11,223 nt of DNA, taken from positions 1 to 11,223 of the forward strand of contig BNUW01000082.1 of NCBI GenBank assembly GCA_025997655.1, in the 5' to 3' direction. The stretch is from Spirochaetia bacterium. GTDB taxonomy: Bacteria; Spirochaetota; Spirochaetia; Treponematales; Breznakiellaceae. This document shows positions 1 through 6,322 of the stretch, piece by piece. The stretch's first letter is position 1. Each line of letters begins with the position of its first letter. A model generated the notes under the pieces. It had not been told where the DNA came from. It saw nothing but the letters and a program-made list of their open reading frames with translations, and ran no database searches. The position numbers were made by a program, and so were the translations under genes.

Positions 1-1437
1 GGTATGATGGTCGATACGCTTAAAAACCACCGCAGCATCACTGCGGTTGTAGTAGTGGTCCTCAATCTGGACGGTGACGCCCTCCCGGTTGGAGAGGTTG
101 CCGCCGTTAAAGGTGTAGGTGGGGAAGGGGGCGTAGCTGAGTTGGAGGAACCGGTCGGGATGTTCCATGACCCAGCGGCTGTCAATGCCCGTGTGGTTGG
201 GCACCATGTCCGATCCGAGCCGTATGCCCCGCCGGAAACAGCGTTCCCGAAGGTTGGTCAGCGAACCCCAGCCGCCCAGTTCCCCGGCAATATCGTAGTC
301 GTTGAGGCTGTAGGCGCTGGCGGCGGCTTCGGGGTTTCCCGTCCATTGCTTGATGGTCCGGGAGGCATTGCTCCGTTCCCAAAGGCCGATGAGCCAGAGC
401 CCGGAAAAACCCCGGCGGGCCAGTTCGTCCAGTTCTTCGTCGGGGATTTGGTCCAGCCGTTCAATGGGGCGGCCGTATTTTTTGGTCAGTTGGTAGAGCC
501 ACACCAGGGTGCTTTTCGCCATGAGTACCGTCCGGGGCATCCATTCCTGGTCGGGGCTGAACCGCTCGTACTCGTCCATGCCGCTGCCGTAGCTAATCAC
601 CTCGGTGGGGCCGGGGCCGCCGAAGTAGGGCTTGTTCTCTTCGCTAATAACATCCAGGCTCATGAGCAGCCGGGCGATAAATTTGCCAAGCAGAGTGCCC
701 CACTTGTTCCGCATATACTCAAGCTGACCGCTCAGAGAATTGGGGGAGGCCAGGGCGGGGGCGCGCAGGAGATCCCAGAGGCTCTGACCCTCGGGGCCAA
801 AAGCGGGAAGTTCCGCTAAATGAGCACGCAGTTCGGTAATCGCTTCATTATAGACCGTGGCGGTTTCCAGGTCCTTGTCGTCAAAGAGGAACTTGAAGGG
901 GTTAAAGGCGGGGTTGAGGTTTGCCAGGGCCAGGAGCATCAGTTCTTCCAAAGCCAGGGATTTGCAGCTTTCCCCCTCATCGGTACCCTGCAGATAGCCG
1001 TTCACCGTGGTTTCCCCGGCATAGACCGGCTGGGGCGGAAACTGGGTTCCGAAGGTTTCCAGAAGCTTGGCGGTACGGTCTTCCCCTAGGGCCTTGTTCA
1101 GCCTATCCAGGGCGGTTTCAAAGATGTCCCGCTGAATCTGCTCACGGTAAAGGGCCACCATATAATGGAGGATTTCGTCGATGAGGCCCATGGCGTTAAG
1201 CTGCCCCGCCTTGATGATTTTTTCAGGATGGGCGACGCCGTCAATCTTAGCGTTGAACTTCGCCGTGAGTTTCCGCACCTGCTGAAAATCCGCCAGGATT
1301 ACATTGCCCCGGAGTGAAAAAAGGGCGGTCTCAAGCCCATGCTCCACCCGGACTTCCTGGCGAATATGAAACTCCATCGTCGCCCGGCGTTGTGCCGCCC
1401 ATCCCCGGGAAAAATCCATCGTAAATTTTTGCATCAT
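1..1437 (-). CDS. GH13 alpha-amylase-family enzyme, N-terminal part (C-terminus beyond left edge)
   Basis: Partial gene read on the minus strand: 479 codons are visible from an ATG at 1437 and the frame is still open at base 1. From about residue 340 it shows the start of a GH13 (beta/alpha)8 barrel: a GFSGLWLIGLWERS strand, an AYSLNDYDIAGELGGWG stretch, and conserved region I as DMVPNHTG at residues 410-417. The nucleophile and acid/base regions lie beyond the edge. The first ~300 residues are mostly predicted helix with no motif I recognise, far longer than the N-terminus of a simple alpha-amylase. Two ATG codons are adjacent (1437 and 1434). The Shine-Dalgarno AAGGAG (1445-1440) sits 2 nt from the first and 5 nt from the second, so translation may start at 1434. 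No signal peptide is visible, so it is probably cytoplasmic. With malQ on the same strand it likely acts on maltodextrin or glycogen. Family assignment is firm; the exact reaction is unknown. Confidence 0.85.
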   Translation of the reverse strand, partial: MMQKFTMDFSRGWAAQRRATMEFHIRQEVRVEHGLETALFSLRGNVILADFQQVRKLTAKFNAKIDGVAHPEKIIKAGQLNAMGLIDEILHYMVALYREQIQRDIFETALDRLNKALGEDRTAKLLETFGTQFPPQPVYAGETTVNGYLQGTDEGESCKSLALEELMLLALANLNPAFNPFKFLFDDKDLETATVYNEAITELRAHLAELPAFGPEGQSLWDLLRAPALASPNSLSGQLEYMRNKWGTLLGKFIARLLMSLDVISEENKPYFGGPGPTEVISYGSGMDEYERFSPDQEWMPRTVLMAKSTLVWLYQLTKKYGRPIERLDQIPDEELDELARRGFSGLWLIGLWERSNASRTIKQWTGNPEAAASAYSLNDYDIAGELGGWGSLTNLRERCFRRGIRLGSDMVPNHTGIDSRWVMEHPDRFLQLSYAPFPTYTFNGGNLSNREGVTVQIEDHYYNRSDAAVVFKRIDHHT

Positions 1438-1439
1438 GG

Positions 1440-1445
1440 CTCCTT
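1440..1445 (-). promoter_or_regulatory. Ribosome binding site of the GH13 gene
   Basis: AAGGAG on the minus strand lies directly before a double ATG. The spacing is 2 nt to the upstream ATG (1437) and 5 nt to the downstream one (1434), which favours the second ATG as the working start although the first gives the longer frame. Confidence 0.7.
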
Positions 1446-1463
1446 CGGACTTTTTTCAAGAAG

Positions 1464-1593
1464 GAAGAATTTAACACAGAGGGCACAGAGACAAGAGGAG
1501 GACATAGAGGAAGAATAATTTTTTTCTTCTCTGCGTCCTCTGTGTTCGCGGACCAAGGTCCGAACCGTCTGTGTCCTCTGTGTTTATTCTTCT
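1464..1593. repeat. Cluster of inverted purine-rich intergenic repeats (AACACAGAGGRCACAGAG family)
   Basis: This non-coding stretch holds one forward copy, AACACAGAGGGCACAGAG at 1473-1490. Two inverted copies follow: 1529-1546 (reverse complement AACACAGAGGACGCAGAG, 16/18 identical to the first) and 1568-1584 (reverse complement AACACAGAGGACACAGA, 16/17). The flanking GAAGAAT at 1464-1470 is mirrored by ATTCTTC at 1586-1592, so the outer copies form an extended inverted pair. A 6-bp inverted repeat, CGGACC AA GGTCCG (1549-1562), lies between the two inverted copies. The rest of the 1447-1640 gap is purine- or pyrimidine-rich low-complexity DNA without a credible gene. The layout resembles a dispersed, REP-like intergenic element; whether other copies exist in the genome cannot be seen here. 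Confidence 0.65.
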
Positions 1594-1642
1594 CTTCATT
1601 CTTTCCTTATTTTCTCAAGACTATCATTTATCTCCGGAAGAA

Positions 1643-1697
1643 AAACCGCAAAGGACGCAAAGGTAATACAATTCTTCCTTCGCGTCCTTTGCGGTTT
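1643..1697 (-). terminator. malQ: Long hairpin after malQ, probable Rho-independent terminator
   Basis: The 16-nt arm AAACCGCAAAGGACGC (1643-1658) is matched perfectly by GCGTCCTTTGCGGTTT (1682-1697). The stem extends inward through AAGG (1660-1663) with CCTT (1677-1680) after one mismatch, leaving a 13-nt loop. Read on the minus strand it begins 8 nt after the malQ stop codon and ends in TTTTTCTT, as expected of an intrinsic terminator. Its arms (CCGCAAAGGACGCAAAGG) also resemble the repeats at 1464-1593, so it may be a repeat element recruited as a terminator. Confidence 0.6.
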
Positions 1698-1705
1698 CTC
1701 TTTTC

Positions 1706-3733
1706 TTACTTCTTTTTCTTCGGCTCAACCGCAGCCAAGTCCTTAACCGAATTGATCAAAGCCTCGTCCTTTTCTATCTCTTTGATAGGCGCCGGAAGAC
1801 GGTAGGTCCAGTTAAATTCATTGGCGGTGCCGGGCACGTTAATCCGTTCCGATGCGGGATCTGCGGCGTACCACTTGGTGCTCAGGTGAAGCAGGTCCTG
1901 GATCTGGAAGACCCGGAACCGGGAAGCCGCCGCCGCCGTCTTGGTCAGGATGATCTTCGCCGTGCCGGGATTGTACACCTTTGGCAGGGAGGGAACCCCC
2001 AGGAATGCACTGAATCCGTCTTGATCCGCCTCCCGGTCCCACCATTCCCGCAGGGTGGAGCTGTCATGCACCGAGGGAGTGCATACGCTCAGTTCCGGGT
2101 AATCCTCAAAGGCATAGTAGGGCTGGCTCGGTTTGTCCCATTGACGGTGCCAGCGGATGACCCGGAGCCCAAGAACGTTAAGCTTGGTCAGTACCTGGGG
2201 CACGCAGTCCGGAACCGCTCCCAGGTCTTCCGCGCAGGGAAGCATTGCGGAGGATTCAAGCAGTACCGAAAGGAGCTTTTTGCCCTGATTTTCCCAGGTT
2301 TTCTCCGATTCTTCCTGCCGCTTTTTCAGAAGATCCTCCAGGGCGTTCTTTTCATCCCCCGAAAGGCTTTGGTAGGCCCGGGAGTCCCGGTAAAACCACA
2401 CGGGGAAAAACTTGCCCTTTTCGTATTCCAGGAAAAGCCGGTTCCGCCAGGCCCAACGCAGATAGTTGGTTGCCGCCGGGTGCAGTCCCAGATCGGTGAT
2501 GTCCTTCTCGCCCTTGATGGTTTTCTTGAAGAGCCACAGTTCCTCGCTGCCGATGCGGTCCAGAACCTTGGTGAAGATGCGGTTCGCTTCCGCAGAAATG
2601 GCGCCGGGGTCCTGCATTGGTTTCAGCGCGTCCCAGACCGTGCCGGTGGGGATATGGGGCTGGGAAAGCCAGCGAATACGGGCTTCGTCGAAGTGAAGCT
2701 CATCGAAATCCTTTTTGGTAACCGGCGTATAGGGCACATAGCGGCCCAAAATTGACTGATCATAGTTGTTTTCCCGCTGGGAAGACCAAATGCGGAAAAA
2801 GCCAAGCACATGGTCGATGCGGTAGGCGTTGTAGTATTTTTCCGCGGTTTTAAGCCGCTGACGCCACCAGGAATAATCGTCCTTGCTTTGCGAGGTCCAG
2901 TTATAGGTGGGGAAGCCCCAGTTCTGCCCGGCGGCGTTGTACATGTCCGGGGGTGCCCCGGCGGAAAGGTTGGGGTAGAAAAATTCGGGGTGAGCCCAGA
3001 CATCGCAGCTATCCTCGTTCATCAGGATGGGCAGATCCCCTTCAAGTTGAATCCCCGCCTTGTTCAGGGCCTTGGCGGCCTGGCTAAACTGGGTGTCCAA
3101 CGCTTCCTGGAGCCAGGCCCAGAAGAGGTGATCCGTTTCCTGCTTCGGGTCCTTCCAGAGGATTTGGATATCCTCGGGAGTGACGGTACGGTGGGTCTTC
3201 CATTCCTTCCAGCTTTTTTCGTCGTTAAGTTCCTTAAGCCGGCGGTATACGGCGTATTCCTTTACCCAGGGATTTTTGTCGATCCAGGCTGCCAGGGAAG
3301 CCCCCGGTTTCGCCTTTGCCAGTATGCTTTTTTCGTTGGCCGCGTATATCTCACGGAGCAGGTCCATCTTTGCCCGGAGTATCTTGTAATAGGGAAACCG
3401 GGCTGCCCCGTCAAATTCCTTTTTAAGGGCCGCAAGCTGCTCCGTAAACCCCACTGCCTCACTCAGATCCCCGATTCTTAAAAACAGGGGGTTAAGGGCA
3501 AAGGCGGTTAATGAGCCGTAGGGGGAGCTTTCATAGCCCGTATCGTTTACGGGCAAAATTTGGATAAGGCCCACCCTCATTTTGACGCACAGCAGGCCGA
3601 ATTCAGCCAGGTCCGGAAATTCCCCAACCCCGATGCTCTGCGTTCCCCGGAGGGCTCCCACCGGGACGACCACGCCAATTAAACGCCCTATACACACCTC
3701 AGCAGTTTCCTGTCCTTTTTGTACCTTTCCCAT
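1706..3733 (-). CDS. malQ: 4-alpha-glucanotransferase (amylomaltase, GH77), DPE2-like
   Basis: The 675-residue cytoplasmic enzyme transfers alpha-1,4-glucan segments between malto-oligosaccharides, releasing glucose from maltose. GH77 signatures are clear: an N-terminal GVVVPVGALRG strand, GIQLEGDLPI (227-236), a 250s-loop GAPPDMYNAAGQNWGFPTYNW region (about 259-279), nucleophile Asp307 in YRIDHVLGF, acid/base Glu502 in CAEDLG, stabilising Asp557 in SVHDSST, and VPGTANEFNW near the C-terminus. The nucleophile and acid/base are ~195 residues apart, whereas short bacterial MalQ has them ~45-50 apart. That insertion and the GFPTYNW motif resemble plant DPE2 and related bacterial enzymes, but no starch-binding CBM20 modules precede the catalytic domain. 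The start ATG at 3733 is preceded by a G-run (GGGGGG) 6 nt upstream, a weak Shine-Dalgarno. The protein ends in KKKK. It lies on the same strand as the GH13 gene, downstream of which it is not; it precedes it by 268 bp. Confidence 0.93.
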   Translation of the reverse strand: MGKVQKGQETAEVCIGRLIGVVVPVGALRGTQSIGVGEFPDLAEFGLLCVKMRVGLIQILPVNDTGYESSPYGSLTAFALNPLFLRIGDLSEAVGFTEQLAALKKEFDGAARFPYYKILRAKMDLLREIYAANEKSILAKAKPGASLAAWIDKNPWVKEYAVYRRLKELNDEKSWKEWKTHRTVTPEDIQILWKDPKQETDHLFWAWLQEALDTQFSQAAKALNKAGIQLEGDLPILMNEDSCDVWAHPEFFYPNLSAGAPPDMYNAAGQNWGFPTYNWTSQSKDDYSWWRQRLKTAEKYYNAYRIDHVLGFFRIWSSQRENNYDQSILGRYVPYTPVTKKDFDELHFDEARIRWLSQPHIPTGTVWDALKPMQDPGAISAEANRIFTKVLDRIGSEELWLFKKTIKGEKDITDLGLHPAATNYLRWAWRNRLFLEYEKGKFFPVWFYRDSRAYQSLSGDEKNALEDLLKKRQEESEKTWENQGKKLLSVLLESSAMLPCAEDLGAVPDCVPQVLTKLNVLGLRVIRWHRQWDKPSQPYYAFEDYPELSVCTPSVHDSSTLREWWDREADQDGFSAFLGVPSLPKVYNPGTAKIILTKTAAAASRFRVFQIQDLLHLSTKWYAADPASERINVPGTANEFNWTYRLPAPIKEIEKDEALINSVKDLAAVEPKKKK

Positions 3734-3803
3734 ACTACACCCCCCGAATTTTAAAATCGTTTCATTTTTTGCTAAATGTGACTTATAGTATTGCGTATAA
3801 ACG

Positions 3804-3857
3804 GTTAAAATGAAAGGTGGTTATGGGTTACCCCCTATAATTTTTTCCCATTTTAAC
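3804..3857. repeat. 9-bp inverted repeat in the malQ/DUF1538 divergent region
   Basis: GTTAAAATG (3804-3812) and CATTTTAAC (3849-3857) are perfect inverted copies separated by 36 nt, inside the 149-bp gap between the divergent malQ and DUF1538 genes. The enclosed stretch contains a small GGG TTA CCC hairpin and a TATAAT hexamer (3836-3841) without a good -35 partner. It could be an operator pair or a leader hairpin of the plus-strand operon. The elements are seen in the sequence; the function is a guess. Confidence 0.4.
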
Positions 3858-3882
3858 GATAATTGGGTAGCTGTTGGATAAA

Positions 3883-5448
3883 ATGAACAAAATACTTGCA
3901 GAAAAAATCCGGGAAGCTTTCACCTCGGTTCTCCCCATTTCCGTGATAGTCCTGGCGGCAAGCGTGGTGCTGGTACCCATGCCCACCGGAACCATCCTGA
4001 TGTTCATCGTCGGCGCCGCCCTGCTTATCCTGGGGATGGGCTTCTTTACCCTGGGGGCGGATATGTCCATGATGCCCATGGGGGAAGGCATCGGGATCCA
4101 GCTTACCAGGACCACCAAGCTGGGCCTGACCATGATCATCTGCTTTCTCATGGGGCTTATCACCGCCATCGCCGAGCCGGACCTGCAAGTCCTGGCCGCC
4201 CAGGTACCCTCAATCCCTCCCCTCCAACTGATTTTGGCCGTTGCCGTCGGGGTAGGCCTGTTCCTGGCCCTGGCGATATTCCGTATCCTCTTTAAGATAC
4301 CGCTTTCGGCGCTGCTCCTGATTTTCTATGGGCTGCTCTTTGCGGTTGCCATTCTTGTCCCCCTGATCCCGCAATACTACTTCCTGGCCAGCTTTATCCC
4401 CGTGGCCTTTGATTCCGGGGGTGTCACCACGGGCCCCATGACCGTCCCCTTCATCCTGGCCATGGGTGTCGGCGTTGCCTCGGTGCGCAGCGATAAGAAC
4501 TCCCAGGACGACAGTTTCGGCCTGGTTTCCCTGTGCAGTATCGGCCCGATACTGGCGGTCCTTTTCCTGGGGATATTCTTCAAGCCCAGCGGCGCGGATG
4601 TGTCGATTTCCGCAATTCCCCAGGTCAATACCTCCCGTGATGTGATAGAACACTTCGCCGTCGAATTTCCCCGCTATGCCGAGGACATGTTTCTGGCCCT
4701 GGCGGCCATCGTGGTGTTCTTTGTCATCTTCCAATGCGTGTCCCGGCGCTATAAGAAACACCAAATCGGCCGTATTCTTATCGGCTTCCTGTATACCTTT
4801 ATCGGTCTGGTGGTGTTCCTCACCGGGGTCAACGTGGGCTTCATCCCGGTGGGGCATTTTCTGGGGGAACAGTTGGCTGCATCCTCCTATAAATGGGTCC
4901 TGGTCCCCCTGAGCATCCTGATCGGGTACTTTATCGTGGCGGCGGAACCGGCGGTCCATGTGCTGAATAAGCAGGTCGAGGAGATTTCCCAGGGTACCAT
5001 CCCCCAACGGGCCATGAAGCGGGGGCTTTCCATCGGCATGGCCGCCGCCCTGGCCATCACCATGGTGCGTATCCTGACGGGGATACACATCATGTACATC
5101 CTGATCCCCGGCTATGCCGTTGCCCTGACCCTGACCTTCTTTGTTCCCAAAATATTTACCGGTATCGCCTTTGACTCAGGCGGCGTTTGTTCCGGCCCCA
5201 TGACCTCAACGTTCCTGCTGCCCCTGGCCATGGGGACCTGCCAGGGCGTGGGGGGCAACCTGATGACCGACGCATTCGGCATCGTTTCCATGGTTGCCAT
5301 GACCCCCCTGATTGTTATACAGATCATGGGATTGCTGTACGGTCACCGGATCAGGAAAGCGGCGAAACATGCCGAGGCTCAAGCCCTGGATATCACCGGA
5401 GCCGGAGAGATTGTTGAGTACGGAGTGGAGGAATCCTCTAATGATTGA
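3883..5448 (+). CDS. Two-repeat DUF1538 integral membrane protein (UmpA-UmpB-like fusion), putative cation transporter
   Basis: This very hydrophobic protein of 521 residues (counted from ATG 3883) has roughly a dozen membrane segments. It is an internal duplication of DUF1538. Repeat one runs ~1-235 and repeat two ~295-487. Each carries an AEP...VL..QV segment (97-108 and 354-365) and the motif AFDSGGV[TC][TS]GPMT (175-187 and 429-441), followed by a DDSFG/TDAFG-I-V-S segment. A soluble loop (~235-265) separates the halves, and a hydrophilic tail of ~30 residues ends in ESSND. From memory, separate DUF1538 proteins UmpA and UmpB of a Halomonas were reported to act together as a Na+(Li+,K+)/H+ antiporter; this chain would join both. 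Substrate here is inferred, not shown. An in-frame TTG at 3874 would add three residues; ATG 3883 fits the usual MNK start, though no strong Shine-Dalgarno precedes either. The stop overlaps the next gene by 8 bp. Confidence 0.85.
   Translation: MNKILAEKIREAFTSVLPISVIVLAASVVLVPMPTGTILMFIVGAALLILGMGFFTLGADMSMMPMGEGIGIQLTRTTKLGLTMIICFLMGLITAIAEPDLQVLAAQVPSIPPLQLILAVAVGVGLFLALAIFRILFKIPLSALLLIFYGLLFAVAILVPLIPQYYFLASFIPVAFDSGGVTTGPMTVPFILAMGVGVASVRSDKNSQDDSFGLVSLCSIGPILAVLFLGIFFKPSGADVSISAIPQVNTSRDVIEHFAVEFPRYAEDMFLALAAIVVFFVIFQCVSRRYKKHQIGRILIGFLYTFIGLVVFLTGVNVGFIPVGHFLGEQLAASSYKWVLVPLSILIGYFIVAAEPAVHVLNKQVEEISQGTIPQRAMKRGLSIGMAAALAITMVRILTGIHIMYILIPGYAVALTLTFFVPKIFTGIAFDSGGVCSGPMTSTFLLPLAMGTCQGVGGNLMTDAFGIVSMVAMTPLIVIQIMGLLYGHRIRKAAKHAEAQALDITGAGEIVEYGVEESSND
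5427..5431 (+). promoter_or_regulatory. Ribosome binding site fixing the start of the P-II-like gene
   Basis: GGAGG inside the last codons of the DUF1538 gene lies 9 nt before ATG 5441. It chooses this start over in-frame codons further upstream and implies translational coupling of the two genes. Confidence 0.75.
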
Positions 5449-6157
5449 TAGTAAAGTACCCGGAATACACATTCCCATATTGAAATGCGTCATTTTTATC
5501 CTTGACTGGACGAAAGCCCGGGTGGTTACGGATATTTGTGAGAAGGAACATGTCCGGTTCCACTTTATCATGAAGGGCCGGGGCACCGCCAGTTCGGAGA
5601 TCCTGGACCTCCTGGGGATAGGGAGTACCGAAAAAGCAGTAATACTGTGCCTGGAACAGGATGTCGGGGTATCGCAGCTTTTGAAGGAGGTTGCCAAAAA
5701 AATGGGCCTCCACAATCCCGGCGCGGGCATAGCCTTTACCCTGCCCCTTTCGGGGATCAACCTGCCTATATTGCAGGTTTTCAAAAAAAGTATAGAGAAG
5801 ATCTTTAGAATATCCTTAGACGCGGAGGCGGAGAAAATGAGTTCCGAGACAAAATTTGATTTAATCGTATCGGTGGTAAACCGGGGATACAGCGATGAGT
5901 TTATGGCCCGAGCCCGTGAAGCGGGGGCCACCGGGGGAACCGTGATTAATGCCCGGGGTATCATGCACCAGGGGCCGGTCAAGTTTTTCGGCATCTCCGT
6001 CCAGGACGAAAAGGAAATCATCACCATCCTGTCCACCCGGGAAAAGAAGGCGCCCATCATGCAGGCGGTAAGCCAGGCTTTCGGTATTTCCTCCAAAGCG
6101 GGGGGGATCATCTTTTCCCTGCCCGTGGACGGCGTGGCGGGGCTGGACTTGAAATAA
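5441..6157 (+). CDS. Tandem P-II-like protein partnered with the DUF1538 transporter
   Basis: The 238-residue soluble protein is made of two P-II-like (GlnB-fold) domains: about 12-107 and 138-235, joined by a charged linker (115-137). Domain two has GATGGTVINARG (162-173), the P-II beta2/T-loop base, and KAGGIIFSLPVDG (219-231) in the B-loop/beta4 position. Domain one shows the diverged equivalents MKGRGTASS (44-52) and NPGAGIAFTLPLSG (92-105). The T-loop is very short in both domains and lacks the Tyr51 that is uridylylated in GlnB. The B-loop lysine (GlnB Lys90) is Ile in both (97 and 223), and the C-terminal Arg pair that contacts ATP phosphates is absent. Canonical ATP/2-oxoglutarate sensing is therefore doubtful. 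Start ATG 5441 is set by GGAGG 9 nt upstream and overlaps the DUF1538 gene by 8 bp, so the two are almost certainly co-expressed. It is inferred to regulate or assemble with that membrane protein, not the nitrogen system. Confidence 0.8.
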   Translation: MIDSKVPGIHIPILKCVIFILDWTKARVVTDICEKEHVRFHFIMKGRGTASSEILDLLGIGSTEKAVILCLEQDVGVSQLLKEVAKKMGLHNPGAGIAFTLPLSGINLPILQVFKKSIEKIFRISLDAEAEKMSSETKFDLIVSVVNRGYSDEFMARAREAGATGGTVINARGIMHQGPVKFFGISVQDEKEIITILSTREKKAPIMQAVSQAFGISSKAGGIIFSLPVDGVAGLDLK

Positions 6158-6187
6158 AATTAGGAATCTAACCACCGACCTCAAGAA

Positions 6188-6201
6188 CCCGCTTGCGCGG
6201 G
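6188..6201 (+). terminator. Short GC-rich hairpin after the DUF1538/P-II operon
   Basis: CCCGC TTGC GCGGG forms a 5-bp stem with a 4-nt loop, starting 30 bp after the P-II-like stop codon and well before ftsH. It is placed as a terminator would be, but no T-run follows, so intrinsic termination is uncertain. The flanking purine-rich DNA (6202-6240) distantly resembles the repeat cluster near 1473. Confidence 0.3.
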
Positions 6202-6247
6202 GGAGAACACGGACAAAGGAAAGGATAAGAAAGCAGGAGTCCGTATT

Positions 6248-6278
6248 TTGGAACCAGCTCACATATTCTTTTTATATT
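6248..6278 (+). promoter_or_regulatory. ftsH: Possible ftsH promoter
   Basis: TTGGAA (6248-6253) is followed at 17 nt by TTTATA (6271-6276), or at 19 nt by TATATT (6273-6278), about 45 bp before the ftsH start and in an AT-rich stretch. Both hexamers are imperfect sigma70 boxes. The call rests on position and composition only. Confidence 0.3.
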
Positions 6279-6322
6279 GAATATTTCGCATAAAAGAGGG
6301 ATATTAGTACCAGGAGTGTTTA

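Noticed and set aside
4..819. 271-codon plus-strand open frame over the GH13 gene
   Set aside because: It is antisense to clear GH13 sequence containing region I; its translation is Gly/Val/Ala-rich without motifs, typical of a shadow frame in GC-rich DNA.
1464..1697. CRISPR array
   Set aside because: The repeated units are in mixed orientation, vary in sequence and spacing, and only three copies are present; no cas genes are seen.
1542..1805. 87-codon plus-strand open frame across the repeat cluster
   Set aside because: Its residues come from low-complexity repeat DNA and the antisense of malQ's 3' end; no RBS or motif.
1886..2755. 289-codon plus-strand open frame inside malQ
   Set aside because: It lies wholly opposite conserved GH77 sequence, including the Glu502 and Asp557 regions, and has no recognisable domain or RBS.
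4210..5088. 292-codon minus-strand open frame inside the DUF1538 gene
   Set aside because: The His/Asp/Gly/Gln-rich translation is the usual mirror of hydrophobic membrane codons; it has no motif and is opposite the repeated DUF1538 motifs.
5312..5440. Upstream extension of the P-II-like frame to 5312
   Set aside because: It overlaps the conserved end of DUF1538 in another frame; GGAGG at 5427-5431 fits ATG 5441.
5206..6111. 301-codon minus-strand open frame over the end of DUF1538 and most of the P-II-like gene
   Set aside because: It spans two well-supported plus-strand genes and resembles no family.
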